A stretch of 64,000 bases of DNA from Chrysophaeum taylorii (Eukaryota; Sar; Pelagophyceae; Pelagomonadales; Pelagomonadaceae), in assembly GCA_029834535.1 (NCBI GenBank), contig JAQMWT010000392.1, positions 31,230 through 95,229 on the forward strand, in the 5' to 3' direction. Positions 20,624-31,219 of the stretch are shown here, one piece after another (the first letter of the stretch is position 1; every line of letters begins with the position of its first letter). The notes below the pieces were generated by a model, which worked only from the letters and a program-made list of their open reading frames with translations, was not told the origin of the DNA and ran no database searches. Made by a program: the position numbers and the translations under genes.

Positions 20624-22674
20624 TCACAACCCCCGAGGCGACGCGTCCTTGCGAATTGGTGAGTCTTCGAGGGAGGACCGCAGCTCGGCGCAGGAGCCCG
20701 AAGATGATGGACCAGGGGTGCGTTTTTCCTCTTCGTCGTCCGAGCCGTCGGACGAGAAGGTGTCGTAGTCGCTGTGGTGGTTCTGGCCATGCCATTGGAA
20801 CGTCGTTGGACTGCGGCGGCGGCGGCGGTTAACGCGACGGCACAAAGAACGGGGACTTACAGCAGGTTTTGTGCTTGGGGGGGATGGCGGCGATTTTTCT
20901 TGTGGTTGACTCCCGAGTCTTGGGTTTGCGGGCGGGGGACGCGGGCGGTGATGGGTCGGTCGACGAGGGTGCCCAGGGCGCGAGAGACGGGCGTCATGTC
21001 GAGGTTGACGTAGGCCGAGCCGCGCTTTCGCTTTTCGCAGAAGGTACGAATGGCGGTGTCGAAGCGGGGCGAGAGGCCACGTCTGTCGTCGCGGGACTCT
21101 TGAGCTAGCCAAGGGTGGCGGAGGGCCTCGGCCGCCGTGCAGCGGTCCTCGGGTTGCGGCTGGAGCATTCTGAGGAGGAGATCGACGCCGTGGCGCGAAA
21201 CTTCCTTGAGGTCGGCGTCGACGTCGAGCGGGGGGGTCTTGCCGAACTGGGGGGGCTGCTCCCAGGGCGGGGAGCCGGTGAGGAGGATGTACATGACGAC
21301 GCCGGCCGACCAGACGTCGACGGGCGGGCCGTAGCGTTCGCGATGGAACACTTCGGGCGCCATGTAGTAAGGGCTGCCGCAGAGGGTGTGGGTGCGCGCG
21401 CGTCGAAAGAGCGCGGCAACCTCGCGTTCGCCGCTGAAGGCGTTCAGGTCAGGCGCGGGCGCCGACACCGTCGGCGCGGAGAGCGAGGCCGAGTAGGCCG
21501 CCGCGGCCGTTTCGTCCGCGAGCAGTGCGAACGCCTCTTCCTCGCCGCTCAGGTACGACGACGCGAGCGGAGACTCGGCGACGTAGGGCGCGTTCAGTCG
21601 GACGTCGAGACCCTGCGCCGTCGCGTAGTAGTAGTCGATGCCGCCGCCGCCGCCGCCGCCGCCCGAATATGTCGCGGCGGAGGTGTTGTCGTCCATGGTC
21701 GAGGCGAGGCCTTGGTGGACGTCGGGCTGCCATCGATGAGCGAGGCCGCCGCCCTCGCTGTGGTCGTTCGTGTGCGTGTACTGCTGCGCGGAGTCCTCGT
21801 CGACCGGCTCGAGTGCCTCGCCCCAGCTCGGTCTTCGTCGTTGCTGCTGGTGGCCCCACGGCGGCTCGGCCTCGACGACGGGCGGGTGCGTCGCGTTGGG
21901 TCCGTCCCCCCACGGGCTGGTCTCGTAGGGCGCGGGTGGGGGGTAGTCGTGGGAGAATACGGACGACTGGAGCGGTGGCGGGGGGTGCTGCGGCACGACG
22001 GGGAGGTGCGGCATAGCGTGGCGAACCGGCGGCAACGCGACGGGCGGGGGCGGCGGGGCGCCGAGAAACGGGCGGTCGTCGTCGTCCTCCTCGAGGGTCT
22101 TGACGAGGCCAAAGTCGCTGAGCTTGATGTCCCAGCCGTCTTTGGTGGTGAGCAGGAGGTTTTCGGGTTTGACGTCGCGGTGGATGACGCCCTGGCGGTG
22201 CATGGCCGACAACGCCGAGAGGAGCTGTCGTATAATTGTTTTTGCCTCGTGTTCGGTAAAGTTGCCGCGTTCGACGATTCGGTCGAACAACTCCCCGCCA
22301 TGCGCGCGCTCCATGACAATGTAGAGCTCGGCCGGGGTCTCCCAGACCTCTCGCATCTCGACGACGCGCGGGTGTCTGAGCGAGCTAAGGACGCGGACCT
22401 CGTCCCTTAGTCGTCTCGTCGCACGGACCCCGACGCAGCATCGTCGCTTGAAAACCCGCTTTACGGCAACCAATTCGTTGGTGGCGCGGACTCGGGCCCC
22501 AAAGACCTCCGAGCTCGCCCCGTGGCCGATAATGTCCTCGATGTCGTACCGTGCCAGGAAGCCACGGGGCCAAGTGGTAAGGGCTCCCACGATGGGGGGA
22601 GCGGGGATCCACTTGGCGTTGGGCACGCCACGCGTCAAGTGCTCGAGGTGCGGTCTCTGGACCGATTCCACCAT
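20624..22674 (-). CDS. CAMK-like serine/threonine protein kinase with ~230-aa activation-segment insert
   Basis: Two exons: 22674-20861 and 20810-20624, joined over a 50 bp intron (GTAAGT..CCGCAG), 666 aa in total. Kinase motifs: Gly loop IGHGASSEVFGA (50-60), VAVKRV with the ATP-binding Lys72, catalytic HRDVKPEN (165-172), SDFGLVK (186-192), GSPYYMAPEV (433-442), DVWSAGVVMYILLTGSPPW (453-471) and the closing Arg in EDRCTAAEALRHPWL. The layout and the HPWL end are CAMK-like. Between DFG and APE sits an insert of about 230 residues (195-425) rich in Pro, Ala, Gly and acidic residues, where kinases usually have 20-30. No EF-hands follow, so it is not a classical CDPK. The second exon adds a Ser/acid-rich tail. 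It starts 42 bp from the divergent gene at 22717. Confidence 0.9.
20811..20860 (-). other. 50-bp intron in the kinase gene
   Basis: GTAAGT donor at 20860-20855 and a GCCGCCGCAG acceptor ending at 20811. Removal keeps the frame (1814 + 187 = 2001 nt) and extends the protein from a stop lying inside the donor to a 62-residue tail. Confidence 0.75.
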
Positions 22675-22716
22675 GTCGGCGGCGGCCGATCGCGCTTTTC
22701 CTAGCTACGAAGCTTT

Positions 22717-23307
22717 ATGGTACTACTTAAAAAGGATTTTCAGGAGCGTTGCTCGAGAGTACGGTCCGTTGAAAACCACCGGATGCAGATTGTGAGCGAC
22801 CCGTCGTTGCTTCCCGTCGGGTGCGTTGCCCACGACGTGCTCGACGCCCACGACGCCGAGATGGAACGGCGAACGGGCCCACTCTACCCCCCAAACCGTC
22901 GCGCGGCTCTCGAGGTGTTTTTCCGTCGGTCCGTCACCCTCGACCTGCGCCTCGAGCCGCGGCTTGCTGGATTTCCGGTGACGCGTTGGCTCGGCGCCGC
23001 AGCCGCGCTCGGCGAGCTCGCGAAACTGTGTGGCGTTTCGAGATCTTGTTTGCCCTCGAGCGCTCTCTTCGCGATGGTCCTCGCGGCGATGGCGGCGAGA
23101 ATGTTGCGAGCGAAGGCCGTGCATCGAAGCCACGTCGTTGTCCCCGCGATCGTCTTGCTGCGTTGCCTTGGCCTCAGCCCCGTCTTTGCCCCCACCTTGT
23201 GGGTCGCCACCGTTTTCTCGCTCACGACGCCCGCACATCAACAACAACAACAACAACAACAACAACAGCCGCAGCTCAACACTAAGTTCGCAACGTCTCA
23301 CAAGTAG
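22717..23307 (+). CDS. Hypothetical protein with C-terminal polyglutamine
   Basis: 196 aa from the ATG at 22717. The N-terminal half is polar (SDPSLLPVGCVAHDVLDAHD); residues ~85-165 are Ala/Leu-rich, with two hydrophobic stretches (AAAALGELAKLCGV; VVVPAIVLLRCLGLSPVF) that may be membrane segments or buried helices. A (CAA)n tract encodes about ten glutamines near the end. Third codon positions are strongly GC-biased, as in the neighbouring genes, which supports translation. A cyclin-like helical bundle is conceivable but not supported by a clear motif. It ends 10 bp from the convergent gene. Confidence 0.6.
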   Translation: MVLLKKDFQERCSRVRSVENHRMQIVSDPSLLPVGCVAHDVLDAHDAEMERRTGPLYPPNRRAALEVFFRRSVTLDLRLEPRLAGFPVTRWLGAAAALGELAKLCGVSRSCLPSSALFAMVLAAMAARMLRAKAVHRSHVVVPAIVLLRCLGLSPVFAPTLWVATVFSLTTPAHQQQQQQQQQQPQLNTKFATSHK

Positions 23308-23317
23308 AAGAAAGACC

Positions 23318-24058
23318 CTACTGTCGCGCTAGCATGTGCCTCGTCCGGAGCTCGCGCTTGTAGACGGCCATGCGCTCGTGAAATGAGGAGGAGGAGGAGG
23401 GGGGCCACTCCGGGGCCCTGTCACCACCATCTCGTGCCCCCCCCCCCGGTCTGGCGCCAAAGACCATCTCGAGGTCCGAGCAGGCTTGGAGCGCACGCAG
23501 CTGGGTTTTCTTATCCCCGAGCTCGGCCTCGAGGTTGGCGAGGTTAGTCTCGGCGCGGTCGACCCGGTCGCAGAGGTCGGCGTGGCACTGTCGCACCGCG
23601 TCGGCGTCCATGTTGGCCACGAGCGTGCGGTTGCGTTCTTCCATCAACTGCTCGTTCAACTGGTCCATCTCCTCGTCGAGCATCGCCGACCGCTTTTCCA
23701 ACGTTTCGAGGACTCGGGTCGCGTCTCCGAGCTCTCCCGCCGCAACAACGTGCTCCTCCTCGAGCCGCTCGTTCCCGCGCTTCAAAGCCTCGAGCCGCGC
23801 CCGCATCTCGACGATCTCCGCCACCTCGATCACGTCGGCACCACACCCGCCGGGGGCGCGCCGCTTCCGCCGCTCGATTGCCTTCCCTGGCAGAATGCGG
23901 CACATCGGCAGAATCTTCTGGACGAACAACTCGGCCCTGTCCTCGTCCTCTCGAAGCCCCACCGCGAACGACAAGTTCTGGACGTCGCCGATGTGGCTGA
24001 AGCTGCTGTAGGCAGGGTGCGACGCGCTCCCGAAGTAACTCTCCTCTGTCGAATTCAT
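23318..24058 (-). CDS. Coiled-coil protein, unknown function
   Basis: 246 aa from the ATG at 24058 (MNSTEESYFGSASH); an in-frame ATG at 24085 would add nine residues. Residues ~85-205 are a long coiled coil (MRARLEALKRGNERLEEEHV; TLEKRSAMLDEEMDQLNEQL; AETNLANLEAELGDKKTQL). The tail is Gly/Ser-rich and ends basic (YKRELRTRHMLARQ). A basic RRKRRAP segment could be a nuclear signal. The start lies 60 bp from the divergent exchanger gene. The family is not identified. Confidence 0.7.
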   Translation of the reverse strand: MNSTEESYFGSASHPAYSSFSHIGDVQNLSFAVGLREDEDRAELFVQKILPMCRILPGKAIERRKRRAPGGCGADVIEVAEIVEMRARLEALKRGNERLEEEHVVAAGELGDATRVLETLEKRSAMLDEEMDQLNEQLMEERNRTLVANMDADAVRQCHADLCDRVDRAETNLANLEAELGDKKTQLRALQACSDLEMVFGARPGGGARDGGDRAPEWPPSSSSSFHERMAVYKRELRTRHMLARQ

Positions 24059-24118
24059 TGCGTTGCAATGATTTCGTGACGTCATCACTTTCTCTCGTGT
24101 CTTTCCAAAAGCCGCCAC

Positions 24119-25336
24119 ATGGGTCCGGTGGTTGCGCGCGACGTGGGGGTCGCCATCGGGTGCGTCGGCGTCGCGACGGTCGCGTTCGCGCTGATGGCTG
24201 TCGTCGCCCACCGGTTCGTCCCCGTCCTCTGCAAGATATCCGCCTCCTGGAAGATCCCCGCGAACGTCGCCGGGGCGACGCTCATGGCCGCGGGGGCCTC
24301 GTCGCCCGAGCTCTTTTCGAACATCATCTCGGTCTACATCACCAAGAGCGACATCGGCGTCGGCACCATCATCGGTTCTGAGATTTTTAACCACATGATC
24401 ATCCTCGCGGGCGTGGCTTGGGCCCGAGACGGACCCCAACGCCTCGACCCTCTCACGAGTCTGCGGGACACGGGCGCCTACCTGGCCGCGCTCTGCGTGC
24501 TTCTGGTCGCCGTCAGCGACGTCCACCGCCACGCGAGCACCGACGACGAGATAAACGCCGTCGTCGTCGTGCGCAGCGCGACGACGGTTCCTCTCCCTCT
24601 CGTCTACGCCGTCTACGTCTTCTTTTGCGGCGATCTCGGGCGTCTCGCGCTCTCGCGCTGCTTCGGGCCCTACGTCCCCGCCTACACCAAAGACGAAGAG
24701 ATTATCCCCCTCACCACCGTCAAGGAGGAGAGGCGCCCGCCCGACGAGGACGACGAGGAGGACCTCGACGCGTGGACGCGCGCGCCCGCCTGCGTCCTCC
24801 CCGTCCTCGCCACTATTCCCGCCTCCATGCCTTACCTCGCCGCGCTCTCCTGCGTCGTGTGGATGACGGGCTTGAGCTACGCGATGGTCGTGAGCCTCGA
24901 GCGCGCGGCGGATTTTTGCGGAGCTTCGACCTCGGTCGTGGGCCTCACCGTAGGCGCGATCGGCACCTCGCTCCCGAACCTCGTCAGCTCTACGACGGCC
25001 GCGAAACGCGGCCTCGCCGACATGGCCGTCTCCAACGCCCTCGGATCCAACGTCTTCAACATCTGCATCGCCCTCGGTGGGCCCTGGCTTTTCTACCCCG
25101 TCGTCCATCGAGGCCACGCCTATTCCAACATGCACGACGACGCCGTCGACGTCCTCGCGTTATTCCTCGTCGCAGTCCTCCTCGCCTACATGCTTCTCAA
25201 CGTCATCACCAAGTATACCTTATACCCCCAGTTCGCCTTCTACTTCGTCGCCATCTATGCCGCCTTTCTCCTCACCGCCCTCCTCGCACACAACACGTTT
25301 CGATCCATCGAAAATCGCGAACAGGGCGGACACTGA
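24119..25336 (+). CDS. Cation/Ca2+ exchanger of the NCKX (SLC24-like) type with two Asp-to-Asn changes in the alpha-2 repeat
   Basis: 405 aa, about ten hydrophobic segments. The alpha-1 repeat is at residues 51-98 (AGATLMAAGASSPELFSNII, Glu64 present); alpha-2 is at 275-325 (GLTVGAIGTSLPNLVSS, then GLADMAVSNALGSNVFNI). A hydrophilic acidic loop (~190-225) separates the halves, as in NCKX proteins. Family members move Ca2+ (with K+) out in exchange for Na+ across plasma or organelle membranes. In NCKX2 the alpha-2 positions are Asp548 (PDL) and Asp575 (FDI); here both are Asn (287 and 314). Asp575 sets K+ dependence in NCKX2, so K+ coupling may be lost. No long N-terminal extension or cleavable signal is apparent; the ATG at 24119 begins just before the first helix. 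Confidence 0.9.
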   Translation: MGPVVARDVGVAIGCVGVATVAFALMAVVAHRFVPVLCKISASWKIPANVAGATLMAAGASSPELFSNIISVYITKSDIGVGTIIGSEIFNHMIILAGVAWARDGPQRLDPLTSLRDTGAYLAALCVLLVAVSDVHRHASTDDEINAVVVVRSATTVPLPLVYAVYVFFCGDLGRLALSRCFGPYVPAYTKDEEIIPLTTVKEERRPPDEDDEEDLDAWTRAPACVLPVLATIPASMPYLAALSCVVWMTGLSYAMVVSLERAADFCGASTSVVGLTVGAIGTSLPNLVSSTTAAKRGLADMAVSNALGSNVFNICIALGGPWLFYPVVHRGHAYSNMHDDAVDVLALFLVAVLLAYMLLNVITKYTLYPQFAFYFVAIYAAFLLTALLAHNTFRSIENREQGGH

Positions 25337-25765
25337 AGGCGCCAAGGTGGCCCGTTCGTGTCGTTAGATTGTTGGATTGTAACCGCATAATAACCCCGCG
25401 CTCTGCTGGATGATGATGAAAATGATTCGGCGGCGGCGGCTGCGGCGGCGGCGGCCCTTATTTATTAATTACCCCGAGACGAGGTAAGTCGTCGGGGGGG
25501 GGGGGGAACTCGGGTTCAGCAAGAGGAACCGGCCGCTGCCTCAGATGACATAAATAAATATATATATTGCAGCGGGTGCAACTCGACGTCGCAGAAGATG
25601 ACCGACTTTTTCCCCAACCATCGACGTGTAAATCCTGCCTGTCCGTCGGAATGCAGCGGCCATGATGGCAACAACGAGAGTTTGATTGGATTTGGGGATT
25701 CAACGAAACACGTACGAAGATATATATGCAGGTCCCGCGAGTTTCATCGCCAGAGCCCACCATCC

Positions 25766-25799
<34 letters not shown>

Positions 25800-26920
25800 C
25801 ATATTATGACGAACTTGGGGTCTGAAGTAGGCCACGTCGAGCACTCGATTTTTTCCTATAAACTACGGCGCGCGGCCGCGGTGTGGCATGAATGGGCACA
25901 CAGCTGCCTCGATGATGATTCCACGGAGGGCGAGAGACAATACATATTGGTACTACGACGTAGCTGCACTACGATTATGATTCTTTTGTGTTTCTGCATG
26001 CGGCATGCACGGTGTTGTTGAATAGAGGCAATGGCGTGTTCAATCGAAGAGCGGCAACGTGCTATCTTTCTATCTCGTCACGGCGAGCACAGCTCATACA
26101 AAAGCGACCAACGTCGGCCGGGAAAAGGAACCTCGGATCCTTCTTCCGACGAGTTCTAAAAGATCCAGCATACGCAGCAGCAGGCAGGCGATTCTTTGCC
26201 GGTCCTCAACGATTTTCTCCTCGATTGTCTCCTGCTCGTCCTCCTCGGTGCGCTCAGCTTCCGGCGGGCGCTCGTCTCCACTGACTCTTCGTGGTTTTCT
26301 TCTCTGTCATTCTCATCGTTCAAGTTTCACATCCTGTTGTTTCTTTCACGGCAACGCGGTCCTAATCCCCGCCTCCTGCTTTGATCTTCACGGCCAAGGC
26401 CTTGACAGCCTTGCCCGTCCGGCGGGCCAATCTCCATCTTCGCGTGGTCACAACACGGCGGGAAAGAAATGCGAGCATCTACAGATAGATAACACGCTCT
26501 TTCGAACGGCGCCACTAACGCCCACTTTCGCACGCATCTCATCTCGTAAGAAAGGAAGGAGCACATGTGGTGGTACATGGTGTTCGAGAATTCGAAAAGC
26601 CGTTGTGCGGAGGTAAAGAACTAACGGAACTCTTTTTCTGGCAGCAACGTCCGGAAAAAGGAGGTCGCAAGACAAGACGCGAGGTCATCGAGGATTACTA
26701 TTAGTTGGGAGTCGGGATTTCGCACCCCGAACGACATCGACCGCGTCGAGTTGCCCGCCCGAGAGGCACTCGCTGGACCTCTTGGGACCTCGGCGTGTGT
26801 GGCTGAACGAGGATTGTCGGCGGCGCTCTCGGTCTCCTGGCACGGAATTCGGCGAACTCCCCCGGCGTCGATTTAGTTGCCCTTAAAACCCGCGACGTCG
26901 CACGGATTGCTGCCGACGGG
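25337..26920. other. Gene-poor stretch with trinucleotide repeats
   Basis: Contains GGC/CGG runs near 25430-25456, a G run at 25493-25506 and a (GAC)n run at 25767-25799. ORFs up to 185 aa (26059-26616, +) are not convincing: composition is mixed and no domain is seen. Confidence 0.4.
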
Positions 26921-27220
26921 ATGATGTTATTGCGCGAGCGCGCGGACGCCGCTGACGGCGAATTCGCTTATTTATGTCGCGGCTGCCTGCACGTGTTTTT
27001 TGGCGGAGCGAGTCACGTCGAGCTGCGCGAGACGCAAACGTTGCACTTGGTGATTCAGCGCGGGCGCGTCGTGGTCGAGCTCATCAAGGGCCGCCTACCC
27101 GACTGCTTTGAGCGCGGATTGTATTTTTGCCAGCGGCCGAGGTGTCGAAGGCGTGGACCTTGCGGTGGTGCGCGCGCCGCCGCATCACCCTTCGAGACGT
27201 GGCCCTCGGGCTCGAGATGA
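26921..27220 (+). CDS. Possible small gene or exon, unknown function
   Basis: 99 codons from an ATG, with host-like codon bias. MLLRERADAADGEFAYLCRG, then CLHVFFGGASHVELRETQTL and RGRVVVELIKGRLPDCFERG read like a compact alpha/beta domain with several Cys. After about 27130 the reading moves more plausibly to another frame (WCARRRITLRDVALGLEMTA), so an intron or frameshift is likely. It may be the first exon of a longer gene or a decayed copy. Confidence 0.35.
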   Translation: MMLLRERADAADGEFAYLCRGCLHVFFGGASHVELRETQTLHLVIQRGRVVVELIKGRLPDCFERGLYFCQRPRCRRRGPCGGARAAASPFETWPSGSR

Positions 27221-28979
27221 CCGCGCGCGCGGCGCCAGACAGAGTCCAAGGTTGTGTGTTGTTACGCGAGGTGGCGGGACGACCGCTCGCCTGCGCGCGC
27301 GCGTTCATGATTGTCCCCAGCGTGCCGCCCTTAAAACCTTGGCCGACGCGAAGAAAGACGACGCGACAGACATCATCACGAGCTGCGCGTTCGATTGCGA
27401 TGCTCGGGACGTCTCGACTGCGGTTGAGTCTCCCTCGAGACAAAAACATGCACAATCAATCGAGAAGGACGATACGTTTGGAGCTTCCGCTTTGGCCGTC
27501 GTACGACGAGCCGCGATTGCACCGTCGGAGACTACTCTTACGCGCGACGCGACAACAGACGCGCTCGATCTTATCCGTCGCCGTGAAACGCGTCCGCCCA
27601 AAGGGCCGCTGCTTTCAACGGGCGCTCGTCGTCGACGACGGCCGCATGGATTTGAAAGCTCGTCAGCTCACGCGGAGGACGTCGCCGCCTTCTCGGCGCG
27701 GCAAAGCCAAAACTCGGAGCCTTATCAAAACAAAGCACAACCCAAAAATGTGGCACGAAGCGCCGCGTAACTCAGAGGTCGGCCAGAAACGGGCAATTCC
27801 AAACCACGCGGCGAATGCGACCTCTTCACGACTTTCGATCTTCGGGGACTCGCCATCCGTTTTTCCGTCGAGTGGCGGCCGTCGTGCCTCTCGCTTAAGG
27901 TTGATTCCTCCCGTGGGGAGTTTAGTTGGAACGAGCCCCGGCAACAAGCAAATCGACGCCACATTATTATAATTCCTGCAATCGACTGGCGAAGCGAACA
28001 TGCTGTGTCGGCGGAAGGCCAAGTTTCTCGACGTATGATCATCGTTGGCAACAAGCTGCTGATTATTAAGGTCCTACCCGCGCGGCGCCGTTTACTTCGT
28101 TGGCGATGGCGGATACGGCCTGATTGCGAGCGACAGAGTTGCGTAGACCTCCCGCGGCCCTTTTTTTAAAGTCGAGATTCCGCTTTCGCGACGGTCCTTG
28201 GATGATCAATTGTTGTGGATAGTGAACGTGGGTTTGCCTCATCTTTTTTCACAAATAAGACGATTTCGCTGCGTCCTTCGTCGAACCCTTACTGCTGCCA
28301 CGGCTAGAATGTTCTCTTGGCGCGAAGGGCTGCTTCCATTGCACATTTTTTCAGGCCGAGGGACTCAAAGGCGTCCACGTATTTGGGGTCGCCCATTCAT
28401 TCGACGACCTGGTCCGTAGTGTCATCGCCTCTGTCGTTCGAGAGCCTCGACGTGCTCCGAGACCCAGAAAGAGAAGCGTGTCGTGCCGAGGATTAGGAAT
28501 TCGTCGAGCGTCTACAAGCAGCATCGTTCGTTCCCTTTGCGAACGAACGATCCGCGTCGCCTTTGGGAGGGACGGACGCAAAGGCTCAAAGATCTTCTCC
28601 ATAATCGAGCCCCAACAATAACGTCGTCTTTGCTCGTCGTCGGAGCGGCGGCGGCGGCGTCCAAAATTTAATTTTGAGAGAAGGAAGTGGCATCAGGCGA
28701 GGGACGAAAATTAAAAATGGTCCCAAAAAAAATCATCTCGTTTCCGGAAGCAGCATCACGCGTGGGATGTTTGGCGAGACATTCGGGTGACACAACATCA
28801 TCGCGTTCGAGTCGGAATAGGTAGGTATTTCGTGGAAGGAGACCGATGCCGACAACTCCATACTTAATTCCGGCGTTTTTGCCGGAAGATAGATTGCGGC
28901 GGGGCTATGCATAATTTCGGCAAATCAGGCTCCTGTGTTTTTGACGTACGGAAAGACGCACGAGGTATGTATGTATGTC
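27221..28979. other. Stretch without a supported gene
   Basis: The 281-codon plus-strand frame over 27127-27972 begins with TTG, is basic and low in complexity, and shows no domain. Nothing else is recognisable. The right end carries GTAT repeats leading into the helicase-repeat cluster. Confidence 0.35.
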
Positions 28980-28980
28980 T

Positions 28981-29041
28981 TAACTACTAATCGACAGATG
29001 TTTGTTTGTTTGTTTGTTTGTCTGTCTTTAAATGTCGACAA
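28981..29041. repeat. Recurrent end module, inverted copy
   Basis: Reverse complement of the modules at 8187-8537 and 9536-10067: TAACTACTAATCGACA, a (TTTG)n run, then GTCTTTAAATGTCGAC. It lies directly against helicase-repeat copy 5. Confidence 0.7.
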
Positions 29042-30026
29042 GTGCAGGCCAGTAAGTGCAGGCCAGTAAGTTCACCTAGTCCCAATCTCTAACCCCAGTA
29101 AGTTCACCTGGTCCCAGTAAGTTTCATATAAGTTCACCTGGTCAGTAAGTTGACCTAGCTCACACCAACTCCTTTGAGCTCGTCGCTCTCGCCTCCGCCA
29201 ATCTAAGCTGCTTTGATCCGCACGCGCCGCCAACCTTTGAGTTTACTCTAAAAACCCTTTACTCTAAAAACCCCAGTATGTTCACCTGGTCCCGGTTTCA
29301 CCTGGTCACTCAGTTCACCTAGTCCCAATCTCAAACCCCAGTAAGTTCACCTGGTCCCAGTAAGTTCACCTATAGTGCGCGTGTAGACGCCGGGAGGGGG
29401 CTTATAGGTATTGCGCAGCACGTGGGTAGGGTGGAGTCGTCGACTCAGAAGAGTATATCCTCGGGGTTGCCGATCGACAGAGAGCCACGTAGAGCTGGAC
29501 GTGGCAGAAGACGGGCTTGGGAAAGAGGACGCCGACCTCGCGGGGCGTCTGGCCCTGGCTCTTGTTGATCGTTTGGCGTAGGCGGGCCTTAAGGGATACA
29601 GGTTGGAGGAGCCTCGGTGACAACGACACGATCGATCATGTATCTGGTACCGTTGCAGTGGCCGTGCGACGGGTCGAGGTTGCGAAGACATTAAGCTCGC
29701 GATCAAAGTCAGCATGCCGTTGGTTGTCAGGGAGTTGAAAACTCTACTGTAAAGAGCGAGGCGTCGTCTTCCGACCCAGCCTAGTCAGCCGAAAAGAACT
29801 CCGACGCCTCGTCTCCGGGAAAAAAAGGCCGCGGTCATGCGCGCGTTGTCAGCATCGACAACATCGTTTCGACGGGGCGTGAGAATGGCGCGCTGAAAGA
29901 GCCGCCGCGGGTCGTGGAAATAGTCTGCGAGGTCGCCGTAGACGGCTTGGAGGATCACTGTCTGGCTCTCGCGCCTACCTGATCCTTACTCTCGCGCCTA
30001 CCTGATCCTTACCCTAAATCGAGGGA
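29042..30026 (-). mobile_element. Helitron/PIF1-helicase-derived repeat, copy 5
   Basis: Same boundaries and order as copy 1: motif array 29042-29370, helicase remnant about 29370-29980 on the minus strand. The INKSQ, VGVLFPKPVFCH and QLYVALCR blocks are present, with frameshifts at the same places as other copies, so these copies descend from an already broken master. Confidence 0.65.
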
Positions 30027-30063
30027 CAAACAGACAAACATCTGTCGATTAGTAGTTAGGACA

Positions 30064-31119
30064 AGTGCAGGCCAGTAAGTTCACCTAGTCCCAATCTCTA
30101 ACCCCAGTAAGTTCACCTAATCCCAGTAAGTTTCATGTAAGTTCACCTGGTCAGTAAGTTCACCTAGTCCAAATCTCTAACCCCAGTAAGTTCACCTGGT
30201 CCAGTAAGTTTCATATAAGTTCACCTGGTCAGTAAGTTCACCTAGCTCACTCCCACTCCTTCGAGCTCGTCGCTCTCGCCCCGCCAATCTAAGCGCTTTG
30301 ATCCGCACACGCCGCTAACCTTTGAGTTTACTCTAAAACCCCAATAAGTTCACCTGGTCCCAGTAAGTTCCCCTCGTCACTAAGTTCCCCTAGGCCCCAT
30401 CTCAAACCCAGTAAGTTCACCTGGCCCAGTAAGTTCACCTACAGTGCGCGTGTAGACGCCGGGAGGGGGCTTATAGGTATTGCGCAGCACGTGTGGGGTA
30501 GGGTGGAGTCGTCGACTCAGAAGAGCGTATCCTCGGGGTTGCCGATCGACAGAGAGCCACGTAGAGCTGGACGTGGCAGAAGACGGGCTTGGGCAAGAGG
30601 ACGCCGACCTCGCGGGGCGTCTGCCCTGGCTCTTGTTGATCGTTTGGCGTCGGCGGGCCTTAAGGGATACAGGTTGGAGGAGCCTCGGTGACAACGACAC
30701 GATCGATCATGTATCTGGTACCGTTGCAGTGGCCGTGCGACGGGTCGAGGTTGCGAAGACTTTAAGCTCGCGATCAAAGTCAGCATGCCGTTGGTTGTCA
30801 GGGAGTTGAAAACTCTACTGTAAAGAGCGAGGCGTCGTCTTCCGACCCAGCCTAGTCAGCCGAAAAGAACTCCGACGCCTCGTCTCCGGGAAAAAAAGGC
30901 CGCGGTCATGCGCGCGTTGTCAGCATCGACAACATCGTTTCGACGGGGCGTGAGAATGGCGCGCTGAAAGAGCCGCCGCGGCTCGTGGAAATAGTCTGCG
31001 AGGTCGCCGTAGACGGCTTGGAGGATCACTGTCTGGCCTCGCGCCTACCTGATCCTTACTCTCGGGCCTACCTGATCCTTACTCTCGGGCCTACCTGATC
31101 CTTACCCTAAATCGAGGGA
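30064..31119 (-). mobile_element. Helitron/PIF1-helicase-derived repeat, copy 6
   Basis: The motif array is longer here (30064-30445) through an internal repeat of the AGTAAGTTCACC block. The helicase remnant covers about 30450-31060, with single-base deletions (for example near 30620) not found in copy 5. Confidence 0.65.
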
Positions 31120-31219
31120 CAAACAGACAGACAAACATCTGTCGATTAGTAGTTAGGACTGCTAAGAGGGGGGGGTGTGTGTGGGGAGCATGAAGGATGT
31201 GGGTGGGTTTGTGGGGTCC

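Noticed and set aside
21115-22410. 431-codon plus-strand frame over the kinase
   Set aside because: Antisense of the kinase gene, caused by GC-rich codon use.
24418-25413. 331-codon Arg/Pro-rich frame
   Set aside because: Alternate frame of the exchanger gene; no domain.
27127-27972. 281-codon plus-strand frame
   Set aside because: Starts with TTG, basic and low-complexity, and no conserved motif; may include a real exon at its start but cannot be supported.
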